Part shown: one piece after another, positions 1 to 18,892 of the stretch
Layout: each line of letters starts with the position of its first letter
Position numbering within the stretch: the stretch's first letter is position 1
DNA from: Pararhizobium qamdonense
GTDB lineage: Bacteria; Pseudomonadota; Alphaproteobacteria; Rhizobiales; Rhizobiaceae
Direction of reading: 5' to 3'
Assembly (NCBI RefSeq): GCF_029277445.1
Contig: NZ_CP119566.1
Span: 3,040,001-3,104,000, forward strand
DNA: 64,000 nt
Notes under the pieces: model-generated
Seen by the model: the letters and a program-made list of their open reading frames with translations, nothing else
The model's database searches: none
What the model was told of the DNA's origin: nothing
Position numbers and translations under genes: made by a program

Positions 1-1049
1 ACCGTGTTCATGACCGACGTGCCCTTGGTGAGCTTGCCGGAATAGATGCGGGCGAAGGTGAGCGAACCGACGAAGGGGTCGTTCATGATCTTGAACGCAA
101 GCATCGAAAGCGGCTCTTCATCGGACGGATGACGCTCGATTTCAGCTTCGGTCTTGACGTCGATGCCCTTGATCGACGGAATGTCGAGCGGCGACGGCAG
201 GTAATCGCAGACGGCGTCGAGCAACGGCTGAACGCCCTTGTTCTTGAAGGCCGTACCGCAGAACATCGGGTGGAACTTCACGTCGATAGTGCCGCGGCGA
301 ACCAGTGCACGGATCTGATCATTGTCGGGCATGACGCCGTTCAAGTAGTTTTCCATGGCGACTTCGTCGATATCGACAACGGTCTCGATGAGGAGTTCGC
401 GGTACTGGTCCGCCTTTTCCTTCATGTCATCCGGGATTTCGACAACGTCCCACTGTGCGCCGAGCGATTCGTCGCGCCAGATGAGCGCGTTCATCTCGAT
501 CAGATCGATAACACCCTTGAAGTCGCTTTCAGCGCCGATCGGCAGCTGCATGACAACAGCGATGGCACCAAGACGGGTCTTGATCATCTCGACCGAGCGG
601 TAGAAGTCCGCGCCGGTCTTGTCCATCTTGTTGCAGAAGATCATCCGCGGAACGTTGTACTTTTCAGCCTGACGCCAGACGGTTTCCGTCTGCGGCTCAA
701 CACCGGCATTGGCGTCGAGCAGAGCGATCGCACCGTCGAGAACGCGCAGCGAACGCTCGACTTCGATGGTGAAGTCAACGTGGCCGGGAGTGTCGATGAT
801 GTTGAAGCGGCGCATCTTGCCATCGCGACCCTTCCAGTAGGTCGTCGTGGCAGCGGACGTGATGGTGATACCGCGTTCCTGCTCCTGCTCCATCCAGTCC
901 ATGGTGGCAGCGCCGTCATGAACTTCACCGATCTTGTGCGACTTGCCGGTGTAGTAGAGAATCCGCTCGGTGGTCGTGGTCTTGCCGGCGTCGATATGCG
1001 CCATGATACCAAAATTGCGGTAGTCTTCGATTTTATATTCGCGAGCCAT
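1..1049 (-). CDS. fusA: Elongation factor G, N-terminal part (gene continues past window start)
   Basis: This encodes the GTPase that drives ribosomal translocation and, with RRF, ribosome recycling in the cytoplasm. The first 349 codons are present; the rest lies beyond position 1. The start [20 protein letters not shown] is typical of the family. The P-loop AHIDAGKT is at residues 17-24 and the G3 motif DTPGHVD at about 86-92. It is the third gene of a minus-strand str operon (rpsL, rpsG, fusA), 30 bases after rpsG, so it is probably cotranscribed. A tuf copy often follows fusA in this order, but that would be outside the window. Confidence 0.97.
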   Translation of the reverse strand, partial: MAREYKIEDYRNFGIMAHIDAGKTTTTERILYYTGKSHKIGEVHDGAATMDWMEQEQERGITITSAATTTYWKGRDGKMRRFNIIDTPGHVDFTIEVERSLRVLDGAIALLDANAGVEPQTETVWRQAEKYNVPRMIFCNKMDKTGADFYRSVEMIKTRLGAIAVVMQLPIGAESDFKGVIDLIEMNALIWRDESLGAQWDVVEIPDDMKEKADQYRELLIETVVDIDEVAMENYLNGVMPDNDQIRALVRRGTIDVKFHPMFCGTAFKNKGVQPLLDAVCDYLPSPLDIPSIKGIDVKTEAEIERHPSDEEPLSMLAFKIMNDPFVGSLTFARIYSGKLTKGTSVMNT

Positions 1050-1079
1050 AATGACTGCCTTTCGAAAATTGTACGTCGA

Positions 1080-1550
1080 TTACCAGCGATAATGCGAGAA
1101 TGCACGGTTGGCGTCAGCCATCTTGTGCGTGTCTTCGCGCTTCTTCACGGCACTGCCACGGTTGTTTGCAGCGTCCATGAGTTCGCCGCAGAGGCGATCG
1201 ATCATGGTGGTTTCGTTGCGCTTGCGGGCAGCAGCGATCAGCCAGCGGATGGCAAGAGCCTGACGGCGCTCGGGACGGACATCGACCGGAACCTGGTAGG
1301 TTGCACCACCGACGCGGCGCGAACGAACTTCGACGTGCGGAGCGATGTTGTCGAGAGCGGAATGGAACACGGTGACCGGCTCCTGCTTCAGCTTGCCCTG
1401 GACCAGATCGAACGCACCGTAAACGATGTTTTCAGCAACCGACTTCTTACCATGAAGCATGATAGCATTCATGAACTTGGTGACGACCAGATCGCCGAAC
1501 TTCGGGTCCGGATTGATCTCGCGCTTTTCTGCACTATGACGACGTGACAT
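1080..1550 (-). CDS. rpsG: 30S ribosomal protein S7
   Basis: S7 is a primary binder of the 3' major domain of 16S rRNA and lies near the E site; it is the usual autogenous regulator of the str operon. The 156-residue product matches the usual length. I chose the ATG giving [19 protein letters not shown], the conserved bacterial N-terminus, over an upstream in-frame ATG that would add five residues (MRDKS). It sits between rpsL (78-base gap) and fusA (30-base gap) on the same strand. Nothing unusual is visible. Confidence 0.98.
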   Translation of the reverse strand: MSRRHSAEKREINPDPKFGDLVVTKFMNAIMLHGKKSVAENIVYGAFDLVQGKLKQEPVTVFHSALDNIAPHVEVRSRRVGGATYQVPVDVRPERRQALAIRWLIAAARKRNETTMIDRLCGELMDAANNRGSAVKKREDTHKMADANRAFSHYRW

Positions 1551-1628
1551 ACTTTTGTCTCTCAACTTTGAACGGGCGCCTTAACACGCGGAGAACCTCG
1601 CGCAGCGCCTTAAATTGTGGAACCCGAA

Positions 1629-2000
1629 TTACTTCGGACGCTTTGCACCATACTTCGAACGGCGCTGCTTACGGTTCTTGACACCCTGGGTATCGAGAAC
1701 GCCACGGATGATGTGGTAGCGAACGCCCGGCAAGTCCTTGACGCGGCCGCCGCGGATCATGACCACGGAGTGTTCCTGAAGGTTGTGACCTTCGCCCGGA
1801 ATGTAGCCGATGACTTCGAAGCCGTTGGTGAGGCGGATCTTGGCAACCTTACGCAGAGCCGAGTTCGGCTTCTTCGGGGTCGTCGTGTAAACGCGTGTGC
1901 AAACGCCACGCTTCTGCGGGTTTTCCTGCAGGGCAGGAACCTTGTTGCGCTTTACCTGTGCCTGACGCGGCTTGCGGATCAGCTGGTTTACGGTAGGCAT
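1629..2000 (-). CDS. rpsL: 30S ribosomal protein S12
   Basis: S12 sits at the decoding centre and influences translational accuracy. The 123-residue protein starts [12 protein letters not shown] and has the family motifs [16 protein letters not shown] and [11 protein letters not shown]. The lysines in these two motifs, where streptomycin-resistance substitutions are known in other bacteria, are the wild-type residues. It is the first gene of the str operon here. A purine-rich stretch (AAGGGATGG on the coding strand) precedes the ATG. Confidence 0.98.
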
Positions 2001-2575
2001 ATAACCATCCCTTACAAATTCTGTCTCAATACCCTTGCGGGCGGATCAATGCCGTCGCCGGCGGTTTCGAACGCTATAAATGCGCAAAACGAGGACCGAT
2101 CCGCCTTTCGGCAGATGGCCCGCAAAAAGCAGAGGACACCAGTATTTTCAGCGTCTTGCGTGCAGCATTTTGGTCTTCAGCGTGCGTTTCGAACCTTGTT
2201 TGAGGCGAACTCCAGAACGAGACGTTCCGAACCAGCCAGCCTCACATAGGCTCCGATGGGGCGGGGTGTACTGATTTCGGGGTGTCGCGTCAAGGGGAGT
2301 TAACAATTATTCTTGGGCCGGCAAGGCTGACATGCCTGCAAAACAAGGCTTTTGCGGCCAAACGGCTACCGGCTGCGGCTGGCGCGGGCCGGAATCGTCA
2401 GAGCGTCCCCTTCAACTTAAAGAATCATAAAGCAATTCCACAATTGGGCAAGGCACATCGGGAATCGCCTCCCCTGCCCGTGACGATTCGTCGTGGAGCG
2501 GTGTTTTTTCCGGCGCGCTCCGCTGCAATCCGCTGTAAAGTCGTTTTCACTTATCTTTCGAAAGAGGAAATAGCC
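2001..2575. other. Spacer upstream of rpsL and of the 98-aa gene, presumed divergent promoter region
   Basis: About 575 bases separate the divergently read rpsL and the small plus-strand gene. It should hold the str-operon promoter on the minus strand and the promoter of the small gene on the plus strand. I could not pick a convincing -35/-10 pair for either. Open frames crossing it have no recognisable protein. No RNA gene or repeat was recognised. Confidence 0.5.
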
Positions 2576-2872
2576 ATGACTGCCATCCCCGACAATGACA
2601 ACAATCTCGACGGACCGATGATCTTCATCATCATCGGCAAGGCCTATGAGAAGGATGGCGATGAAGAAGGCGTCGATATCCACGTGATGCTGCGCGCACC
2701 CGATGACGACACCGCCGTGCGCGAAGCCTTGAACGCGCTCGCCGAAGAAGGTTTCCTGGAAGCCGACCTCGACCAGATCGGCACGCTGACCGATGTGCCC
2801 AACGACGAGCCGCATGCCTCCGCCTACCAGGGAGCGCTTAGCGGCGAAGTGGCGATCATCAAGTTCGGCTGA
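2576..2872 (+). CDS. Conserved hypothetical protein, 98 aa, acidic
   Basis: I do not recognise a named domain. The protein begins MTAIPDNDNNLDGPMIFIII, is strongly acidic and has a mixed alpha/beta look (a hydrophobic strand FIIIGKAY, then a helix around DDDTAVREALNALAEEGF). There is no signal peptide or membrane segment. The start is fixed by a good Shine-Dalgarno (AGAGGAAA) nine bases upstream; a longer in-frame extension lacks one. It is the only plus-strand gene within the minus-strand ribosomal/RNA-polymerase cluster and converges on rpoC, sharing the terminator at 2912-2945. A cytoplasmic role is likely, but function is unknown. Confidence 0.75.
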   Translation: MTAIPDNDNNLDGPMIFIIIGKAYEKDGDEEGVDIHVMLRAPDDDTAVREALNALAEEGFLEADLDQIGTLTDVPNDEPHASAYQGALSGEVAIIKFG

Positions 2873-2911
2873 ACACGGCTGACAGGGTAAACCTGGCTGA
2901 AAACACAATGC

Positions 2912-2945
2912 AAAAAGCCGCCCGGATCGATCCGGGCGGCTTTTT
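2912..2945. terminator. Bidirectional intrinsic terminator between the 98-aa gene and rpoC
   Basis: A perfect 17-bp inverted repeat with AAAAAGCCGCCCGGATC on one arm has A-runs and T-runs on both sides, so it can terminate the plus-strand small gene and the minus-strand rpoC transcript. Confidence 0.9.
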
Positions 2946-3022
2946 CTATGGGAGGCCAATTCAAGAGCAGGCCAAATCAGTGGCAGGACGGGGGCGGCAG
3001 AACCGCCCTCGCCTCTTCAGCC

Positions 3023-7231
<4,209 letters not shown>

Positions 7232-7378
7232 GCCTATCTCCTTTATGGGCTATCGCCCTGAGCTTGGCAGAGAGCACGGCAATCCCGGGCGCCGGCTTTC
7301 TGCACGAAACGGATAAAACCGCATAAAATGCGGCCGCATTTCCTACCCTGTCTCATCAACGCGAGACCGGGTGGAAAC

Positions 7379-7410
7379 GGTGCGCGCCGCCTTTTCAAGC
7401 GGCACGCACC
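7379..7410 (-). other. Stem-loop in the rpoB-rpoC spacer
   Basis: A 12-bp inverted repeat with one mismatch (GGTGCGCGCCGC against GCGGCACGCACC) lies eight bases past the rpoB stop. It has no T-run, so it looks more like an mRNA processing or stability hairpin than a terminator. Its role is inferred. Confidence 0.5.
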
Positions 7411-7417
7411 TTGATGT

Positions 7418-11563
<4,146 letters not shown>

Positions 11564-11831
11564 CGTCGCTCCTTCAAATTTTGCATCCGGGCCTGCAACG
11601 GACGGGAACCGATGGCCAGTCGATCCCGTCAATCAATGGGTTGTTCAATCTCGTCCAACCCCCAAAAACGCTCAGCGCGGATTGCTGTGCTGTTCCTGGT
11701 TCGGGACTATCCTCTTGAAGAACCCATTACCCAAAAGCCGTTTTCAATGGGCTTTTGGGTAATATGTTCAGAAAGCGGTCAAAGAGAGGCGGCCATTTTC
11801 ACGGCCACCTCCCCTTTAAAAACAAGCAGAA
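11564..11831 (-). promoter_or_regulatory. rplL-rpoB spacer with two stem-loops (likely attenuator/processing region)
   Basis: On the minus strand, just after rplL, there is a 9-bp imperfect hairpin (11786-11811) built from GGCC arms. It is followed by a perfect 14-bp stem with a 10-base loop at 11726-11763 (arms ATTACCCAAAAGCC and its complement). Neither has a long T-run. In enterobacteria this spacer carries an attenuator and an RNase III site that set the ribosomal-protein to polymerase ratio; a comparable role here is inference. Confidence 0.55.
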
Positions 11832-12209
11832 TTACTTGACGTCAACCTTGGCGCCAGCGTCTTCGAGCTTCTTCTTGAGATCAGCGGCTTCAGCCTTGGA
11901 AACGCCTTCCTTGACAGCCTTCGGAGCGGCTTCAACGAGGTCCTTGGCTTCCTTCAGGCCGAGGCCTGTGATCGCGCGGACTTCCTTGATGACGTTGATC
12001 TTGTTTGCGCCGGCATCTGCGAGGATGACGTCGAACTCGGTCTTTTCTTCTTCAACAGCAGCAGCAGCGCCAGCGCCGCCGGCAGCAGCAACAGCGACCG
12101 GTGCAGCAGCGGAAACGCCCCACTTTTCTTCAAGAAGCTTCGACAGTTCTGCAGCTTCCAGAACGGTCAACGAGGAGAGGTCTTCAACGATCTTAGAGAG
12201 ATCAGCCAT
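11832..12209 (-). CDS. rplL: 50S ribosomal protein L7/L12
   Basis: L7/L12 forms the ribosomal stalk that recruits and stimulates translational GTPases. The 125-residue protein has the N-terminal dimerisation part ([20 protein letters not shown]), an Ala/Gly/Pro-rich hinge at about residues 33-52, and the C-terminal factor-binding domain with [16 protein letters not shown]. It lies 57 bases downstream of rplJ, with which it forms the stalk. Confidence 0.98.
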   Translation of the reverse strand: MADLSKIVEDLSSLTVLEAAELSKLLEEKWGVSAAAPVAVAAAGGAGAAAAVEEEKTEFDVILADAGANKINVIKEVRAITGLGLKEAKDLVEAAPKAVKEGVSKAEAADLKKKLEDAGAKVDVK

Positions 12210-12266
12210 TTTTTAGTTCCTTTTATTCGGTTCGAACTTGGTTTGATACAACAACGAAAAACCGCC

Positions 12267-12788
12267 TTATGCGGCTTCTTCGTCCTTCTTGGCGTAGGCC
12301 GCGAACACGCGGGCAAGCTGGCTTGCCGGTGCTGCAACAACCGATGCGATACGCGTTGCCGGGGTCTGAATCATACCCAGCAGCTTTGCACGCAGCTCGT
12401 CCAGCGACGGCAGGGTCGCAAGCGACTTGACTGCATCCGCGGACAGCGTGGTTGCGCCCATGGCGCCACCCAGAACAACGATCTTGTCGTTGGTCTTGGC
12501 GAAGTCCATGAGAACCTTTGGAGCCGTGATCGGGTCGGCGCTGAATGCTACCAGCGTCTGACCCTTGAAGAGATTGGACATCCCTTCGGCTTCCGTACCC
12601 TGAAGGGCGATCTTGGCCAGGCGGTTCTTCGCGACTTTGACGGTGCCGCCAGCAGCGCGCATCTTCGAACGGAAGTCGTTCATCTGTGCGACTGTGACAC
12701 CAGCATAGTGGGCCACGACAACCGAACCGGCGCCCTTGAAGGACTCGTTCAGCTCCGTGACGAATTCGCGTTTTTCCGCTCTTTCCAC
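12267..12788 (-). CDS. rplJ: 50S ribosomal protein L10
   Basis: L10 anchors L7/L12 dimers to 23S rRNA and in many bacteria represses its own operon by binding the mRNA leader. The 173-residue product starts [20 protein letters not shown] and has the usual N-terminal rRNA-binding domain followed by a C-terminal helix for L12 dimers ([16 protein letters not shown] onward). The 331-base leader upstream is a candidate autoregulatory region. Confidence 0.97.
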   Translation of the reverse strand: MERAEKREFVTELNESFKGAGSVVVAHYAGVTVAQMNDFRSKMRAAGGTVKVAKNRLAKIALQGTEAEGMSNLFKGQTLVAFSADPITAPKVLMDFAKTNDKIVVLGGAMGATTLSADAVKSLATLPSLDELRAKLLGMIQTPATRIASVVAAPASQLARVFAAYAKKDEEAA

Positions 12789-13119
12789 TGCCTATCTCCA
12801 GTTGACTGGACCGTAAAATACGGGACCAGTCGGTTTGCCTTTGCCACAAGGGATCAAAGCTGATCCCAAGCGACGCTCGAGGATCCTGTCCCCTGCGCGT
12901 TCCCGTTTAACCGGGTCCGGCACAAGGCAAGCCGAGGTTCGAACCGAATTTCCACACTTGCGTGCGTCAAATGAAATTCGGGACTCACCCATCTCATGCA
13001 GGCTTAAGTGATTAAGGGATAACCACCTGCAATCTCGGACAGGAGTTCCGGGTTTGATCCCGGAATTTCCGGCTCCAAAGAGCCGGAAATCTGTGACCGG
13101 ACAAAAGTCCGGATAAATT
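12789..13119 (-). promoter_or_regulatory. rplA-rplJ spacer / rplJ leader with three consecutive stem-loops
   Basis: Directly after rplA on the minus strand come three hairpins in a row. They are at 13097-13112 (CCGGAC arms, AAAA/TTTT loop), 13066-13089 (10-bp TTTCCGGCTC stem, 4-base loop) and 13046-13065 (7-bp TTCCGGG stem). About 250 further bases lead to rplJ. The position matches the L10(L12)4-binding leader known from other bacteria, and partial termination is also possible. I did not identify the L10-binding kink-turn by eye. Confidence 0.5.
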
Positions 13120-13818
13120 TTAAGCTGCGCTAACCGTCGACGGATCGATCTTGACGCCCGGACCCATGGTCGAGGAAATCGCGACACGCTTGACGTAGTT
13201 GCCCTTGGCGCCAGCCGGCTTTGCCTTGATGACCGCATCAGCGAAAGCGCGGATGTTTTCTTCAAGAGCAGCAGCATCAAACGATGCCTTGCCGATGCCG
13301 GCGTGAACGATACCGGCCTTTTCGACGCGGAACTCGACAGCGCCGCCCTTCGATGCCTTGACAGCACCGGCGACGTCCATGGTGACGGTTCCGACCTTCG
13401 GGTTCGGCATCATGCCGCGCGGGCCGAGGACCTTGCCGAGACGGCCGACGAGCGGCATCATGTCCGGAGTGGCGATGCAGCGATCGAAATCGATCTTGCC
13501 GCTCTGAACGATATCGACCAGGTCTTCCGCGCCGACGATGTCTGCGCCAGCAGCCTTGGCTTCATCAGCCTTGGCGCCACGTGCGAACACGGCAACGCGA
13601 ACGTCGCGGCCTGTGCCGTTCGGCAGGTTGACAACGCCGCGGACCATCTGGTCGGCGTGGCGCGGGTCAACGCCGAGGTTCATCGCAACTTCGATGGTCT
13701 CGTCGAACTTGGCGATGGCGCGAGCCTTCACCAGGGTGATGGCTTCGGACAAAGCAACGAGCTTCGTCGGATCAATGCCTTCGCGGGTCTTCTGTACGCG
13801 CTTTGCAATCTTTGTCAT
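13120..13818 (-). CDS. rplA: 50S ribosomal protein L1
   Basis: L1 forms the mobile L1 stalk that guides tRNA out of the E site. The 232-residue protein begins [21 protein letters not shown] rejected a 16-residue upstream extension because it runs into rplK. Conserved segments [14 protein letters not shown] and [14 protein letters not shown] are present. The start lies only four bases after the rplK stop, so the two are translationally linked, as in the classical L11 operon. Confidence 0.98.
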   Translation of the reverse strand: MTKIAKRVQKTREGIDPTKLVALSEAITLVKARAIAKFDETIEVAMNLGVDPRHADQMVRGVVNLPNGTGRDVRVAVFARGAKADEAKAAGADIVGAEDLVDIVQSGKIDFDRCIATPDMMPLVGRLGKVLGPRGMMPNPKVGTVTMDVAGAVKASKGGAVEFRVEKAGIVHAGIGKASFDAAALEENIRAFADAVIKAKPAGAKGNYVKRVAISSTMGPGVKIDPSTVSAA

Positions 13819-13822
13819 GGTC

Positions 13823-14254
13823 TCAACCTGCCACTTCCAGGCCCATGGAGCGGGCCGAGCCCTCAACCATTGCCATTGCGCCTTCGATATCAGCCGCGTT
13901 CAGATCCTTCATCTTGGCTTCAGCGATCTTGCGAACCTGATCCTTGGTGAGGGTACCGGCCTTGGCGCCCTTGCCAGGCGTCTTGGAACCGGATGTCAGC
14001 TTTGCTTCCTTCTTCAGGAAGTAGCTGACTGGCGGCTGCTTCATGATGAAGGTGAAGGACTTGTCCTGGTAGTAGGTGATGACGACCGGGATCGGCATGC
14101 CCTTTTCCAGTTCCTGCGTGGCGGCATTGAACGCCTTGCAGAATTCCATGATGTTTACGCCACGCTGACCAAGCGCCGGGCCGATTGGCGGGGACGGGTT
14201 TGCCGATCCTGCCTTGACCTGAAGCTTGAGCTGGCCTGCAACTTTCTTAGCCAT
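13823..14254 (-). CDS. rplK: 50S ribosomal protein L11
   Basis: L11 binds the GTPase-associated centre of 23S rRNA. The 143-residue product has the N-terminal [20 protein letters not shown] and the Pro-rich loop contacted by thiopeptides. It is the first gene after the 272-base nusG-rplK spacer and is followed at once by rplA. Confidence 0.98.
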   Translation of the reverse strand: MAKKVAGQLKLQVKAGSANPSPPIGPALGQRGVNIMEFCKAFNAATQELEKGMPIPVVITYYQDKSFTFIMKQPPVSYFLKKEAKLTSGSKTPGKGAKAGTLTKDQVRKIAEAKMKDLNAADIEGAMAMVEGSARSMGLEVAG

Positions 14255-14526
14255 TTCTCTCTGCCTTTATGGTTTTCCCGGTGTCCCTGCCCGCCAATAT
14301 GCGAACCGGACCCGGAAACGTTACAACCGGTTTCCCGGCTTCTCATGCCGTCCCTCTTGAAAGAACGGCGGCTGCGGTTGCGTGGTGCGGACTTGACCGG
14401 TCCGGCTAAGACCGGTGTCCTTCCACGCGCTTTGCGGGTTAACCCCGCATTTGCCGGATGCATGATCCGGCAAAACCAAAAGAAAGCCGCGCGACCGAAT
14501 GAATCCGGCGCTGCAGCCTTCAGAAA
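14255..14526 (-). other. nusG-rplK spacer with stem-loops
   Basis: Just after the nusG stop on the minus strand, a 9-bp hairpin (14451-14473, TTGCCGGAT arms) is followed by a second short one built on GCGGGTTAACCCCGC. There are no T-runs. It may mark the 3' end or processing of the secE-nusG transcript and the start of the L11 operon leader. No gene is seen. Confidence 0.45.
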
Positions 14527-15057
14527 TCAGACTTTCTCGACCTGAGCGTACTCAAGATCTACAGGCGTTGCGCGGCCGAAGATGGACACTTCAACCTTGA
14601 GGCGCGACCGCTCCTCGTCAACGTCCTGCACGATACCGTTGAACGACGCAAACGGACCGTCGGAAACACGCACCTGCTCGCCGACCTCAAACGAGATCGA
14701 GGGCTTGGGACGATCGACACCATCCTGAACCTGGCCGAGAATGCGCTCTGCTTCAAAGTCAGGGATCGGAACCGGCTTGTTGTCGGAACCGAGGAAACCC
14801 GTGACCTTGGGTGTATTCTTGATGAGGTGATAGGCCTCATCCGTCAGGTTGGCGCGCACCAGCACGTAACCTGGGAAAAACTTGCGCTCGGCATCGACCT
14901 TGCGGCCACGGCGAACTTCGACGACCTTTTCGGTCGGAACGAGAATCTTTTCAAACAGATGGCTCAGGCCCTTCTGTTTGGCTTTCTCCTCGATCGATTC
15001 AGCCACCTTCTTCTCGAAATTCGAGTAGGCGTGAACGATGTACCAACGCGCTGCCAT
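14527..15057 (-). CDS. nusG: Transcription termination/antitermination factor NusG
   Basis: NusG is the universal RNA polymerase elongation factor, bridging polymerase to Rho or to ribosomal protein S10. The 176-residue product starting [18 protein letters not shown] has the N-terminal NGN domain and a C-terminal KOW domain ([20 protein letters not shown]). I preferred this ATG to one two codons upstream (MNM). It follows secE by 16 bases. Confidence 0.97.
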   Translation of the reverse strand: MAARWYIVHAYSNFEKKVAESIEEKAKQKGLSHLFEKILVPTEKVVEVRRGRKVDAERKFFPGYVLVRANLTDEAYHLIKNTPKVTGFLGSDNKPVPIPDFEAERILGQVQDGVDRPKPSISFEVGEQVRVSDGPFASFNGIVQDVDEERSRLKVEVSIFGRATPVDLEYAQVEKV

Positions 15058-15073
15058 ATTCATCCCCAACCGT

Positions 15074-15274
15074 TCAAACGCCAGCATTCAGGACGAGGCC
15101 AATCAGCCAGCCCATCAGTTGGTCCGCAGCAAAAAAGAAGATAGCCGCAAAGAACACCATGACGAATACCATCAGCGTCGAGATCATCGTCTCGCGCCGT
15201 GAAGGCCATGTGACTTTCGCCGTCTCAGCACGTACCTGCTGCAGAAACGTAAATGGATTTGTTTTGGATGCCAT
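15074..15274 (-). CDS. secE: Preprotein translocase subunit SecE
   Basis: SecE is the small clamp subunit of the SecYEG channel in the inner membrane. The 66-residue single-span form is the usual one in alphaproteobacteria. An amphipathic N-terminal helix with the conserved [16 protein letters not shown] is followed by one membrane span (about residues 32-62). It precedes nusG and follows tRNA-Trp, an order conserved in many bacteria. Confidence 0.96.
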   Translation of the reverse strand: MASKTNPFTFLQQVRAETAKVTWPSRRETMISTLMVFVMVFFAAIFFFAADQLMGWLIGLVLNAGV

Positions 15275-15470
15275 TGAATGCTCACGCCTTAACGGCCCGT
15301 AAAGCTGACGATCAGCCCCACGCGCCGCGTGTCTGTTTGAACCCTACATAAAGACCGATTCTATAAATCACAAGAGGTCAACGGTCTTTTTGCGAAATTA
15401 GCCGGAAAAGGCAAGCCCTCTCCCTGTATAGTGTACCAGCTCTTTGCGGCAGAAAATGCGCCGAAATGAA

Positions 15471-15546
<76 letters not shown>

Positions 15547-15693
15547 ACATCACCGGTGCTTGTGCCAAAAGCAAAGCGCCACATGAAGTCAGCGGGTTAT
15601 TATTCAGTTTGGCCGGAATTGACAAGCGCCTTTGCGCGAAAAAAGAAAGAATTCCGCATCCGGGCACGTTTTTCCCGCATCGATATCTGCGGT

Positions 15694-16587
15694 TCACAGC
15701 GCCACATATTTGCGCCAGTCATGGTCTTCCTTGAAGCCGAGCACTTCGCGGATCTTCCGGTTGGAAAGCAGCCCCTCGTAGGCGCTGATTTCCCGTGTAA
15801 ACGGCACATCCGGAAAATAGCGGGCCGCCAGTTCCCTGGACGGCGTGTTGGCCGACACGGTGTCGTTGGCCGCATTGAAGACCTGGAAGCCCAGCCCATC
15901 CTTCTCGATGCAGAGCTTGACGATCTGACCGAGATCGCGCGCATCGATATAGCTCCAGGCAATGCGCTTGCGGATTTCCGGATTGGCGAAATAGGCCGGA
16001 AAGTTTTCGTATTCATGCGGTTCGATGACATTGCCGATTCGCAGCGCATAGATATCGGCGCCAGACCGCTCGGCAAAGGCACGCGCCGTCTTCTCGTTCA
16101 CCACCTTGGAGAGCCCATAGGAATCCATCGGATTGACATCATAGTCTTCATCCAGCGGAAACTGGTGGAAATCGCGGTGACCTTCGGCAAAGCAGACGCC
16201 ATAGGTCGTCTCGCTGGACGCAACGATGATCTTGCGGATGCCGGACTTCACCGCCGCCTCGATGACATTGTATGTGCCCATCGTGTTGATGCGGAAGGTC
16301 TCGTTATCCGGCTTGATCAGGATGCGCGGCACGGCGGCAAAATGCACCACCGCATCGAAAGGCTGCGGCCCCTGCCCGTGTTCGAGATCCGGAAAATCCC
16401 GGTGCATCGACATGACGTTGAACATCTGTCCGCTATCGGTGATATCGGCAATGAGATTGGTCACGTCGGGGCTTTCCAGCGGCGTCAGATCGATATTGTG
16501 CACCTCGTATCCAGCCGCAACCAGATAGGGCACCGCATGCCGCCCGGCCTTGCCCGCACCGCCGGTGAACAGAATTCGCTTCTTCAT
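15694..16587 (-). CDS. NAD-dependent epimerase/dehydratase (extended SDR family)
   Basis: A 297-residue extended short-chain dehydrogenase/reductase of the sugar-nucleotide epimerase type. The Rossmann glycine motif TGGAGKAGR is at residues 8-16, and the catalytic Tyr/Lys pair is in YGLSK with a preceding SSETTYG segment. No signal peptide or membrane span is seen. The substrate cannot be told from the sequence; uronate dehydrogenase-like or NDP-sugar epimerase activity are both possible. It sits between tuf and tRNA-Trp on the same strand. The terminator at 16788-16822 separates it from tuf, so it probably has its own promoter. Confidence 0.85.
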   Translation of the reverse strand: MKKRILFTGGAGKAGRHAVPYLVAAGYEVHNIDLTPLESPDVTNLIADITDSGQMFNVMSMHRDFPDLEHGQGPQPFDAVVHFAAVPRILIKPDNETFRINTMGTYNVIEAAVKSGIRKIIVASSETTYGVCFAEGHRDFHQFPLDEDYDVNPMDSYGLSKVVNEKTARAFAERSGADIYALRIGNVIEPHEYENFPAYFANPEIRKRIAWSYIDARDLGQIVKLCIEKDGLGFQVFNAANDTVSANTPSRELAARYFPDVPFTREISAYEGLLSNRKIREVLGFKEDHDWRKYVAL

Positions 16588-16787
16588 GATATCCTCCGCG
16601 CGGGTGCCGCCTCAACGGACACCGGCAATTCCTCTGCCGACCCGTATGCCCCGCCCCTGACAACGCCGCAACAGGATTTCGGTTCGGACAGGCATGCCAA
16701 AAGTCCGGCCGTCCCCCGCCTGACCGTTGCCGCGTTATCCGCGCAATAGGGTTACGCCTCAGCCGGTTTGCGCACTGGCCGCACCGC

Positions 16788-16822
16788 AAAAAGGCCCCGC
16801 CGTTTCCGGCGAGGCCCTTTTC
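16788..16822 (-). terminator. Intrinsic terminator downstream of tuf
   Basis: A GC-rich hairpin with an AAAGGGCCTCGCCG arm on the minus strand and a short loop is followed by a T5 run. It lies downstream of the tuf 3' tandem repeats and upstream of the epimerase gene. Confidence 0.85.
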
Positions 16823-17049
16823 AATTCAAATCGTAGAATAGACGCGACGATGCCGGCGCCGCGTGCAAATCGCGCTTGCGCGCCATTTGCACCAACTTTG
16901 CTGCCGTCGGCAGCTTTCGGCATCTTCGCTATCGTCGATTACTCGACGATCGACGCTACGATGCCGGCGCCGCGTGCAAATCGCGCTTGCGCGCCATTTG
17001 CACCAACTTTGCTGCCGTCGGCAGCTTTCGGCATCTTCGCTATCGTCGA

Positions 17050-18225
<1,176 letters not shown>

Positions 18226-18492
18226 GGGGTCAAGTTTCCTGTGATCAATGAGAATGCACCATACCGGCGGCGCCGGTTTGGGGAGGCGTTTAAGGGTTTC
18301 AGGCGGAATGCGCAAGACTTAATTATTTTGCGCGCTGTCAAGCCCTTGAGGCCTTGATGATGCCTATGTAGGGACGACCCCGCACAATTCCAATGGCGTC
18401 GGCATCAAACGTGGAAGCGGACGCAAATCAACAATTTGCGGAACTTTGTTAAAGCAGCACAACAGGCGAAGTGAATGGGGGAGGCATTTTGA

Positions 18493-18566
18493 TGGAGCGG
18501 GTAGCGGGAATCGAACCCGCGTATTCAGCTTGGAAGGCTGCTGCTCTACCATTGAGCTATACCCGC
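18493..18566 (-). tRNA. tRNA-Gly (anticodon TCC)
   Basis: The minus-strand cloverleaf has acceptor GCGGGTA, D arm GCTC/GAGC, anticodon loop CTTCCAA (anticodon TCC), T loop TTCGATT, and an encoded terminal CCA. It lies 23 bases after tRNA-Tyr and upstream of tuf, so the three are probably cotranscribed. Confidence 0.97.
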
Positions 18567-18589
18567 GGGTCAAGATCCGTGTGACAGAA

Positions 18590-18674
18590 TGGTGGAGGGA
18601 GTTGGATTTGAACCAACGTAGGCTGAGCCAACGGATTTACAGTCCGTCCCCTTTAACCACTCGGGCATCCCTCC
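18590..18674 (-). tRNA. tRNA-Tyr (anticodon GTA)
   Basis: An 85-base class II tRNA on the minus strand with acceptor GGAGGGA, a long variable arm, anticodon loop CTGTAAA (anticodon GTA), T loop TTCAAAT and encoded CCA. It is the first element of the tRNA-Tyr, tRNA-Gly, tuf unit. Confidence 0.97.
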
Positions 18675-18892
18675 ATTATTCTGTCGGGATCAAGCGACCA
18701 AGCTTTGCAGATCAAGGTGTTGTTTGCCGGGGCAAGCCGTCGCCTCAATCTGCGCCGGGTATATGACGGCCCCGTTTCATCCTGTCAACACGGCGCCTCA
18801 GAAAAAGTTGGGAAAATCGCGATAAAGATCGTGAGCCGCCGATTTCGCGAAAAACGGTTCCACGCGAACCGCATCGTCAGTATAAGACGGGC

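Noticed and set aside
1..2000. Possible resistance substitutions in rpsL and rpoB
   Set aside because: The rpsL lysines and the rpoB rifampicin-pocket residues are the usual wild-type ones.
16863..17003. Repeats with spacer-like hairpins near tuf as a CRISPR-like array
   Set aside because: Only two full units, 111 bases each, with no distinct spacers, no leader and no cas genes; it is a tandem duplication.
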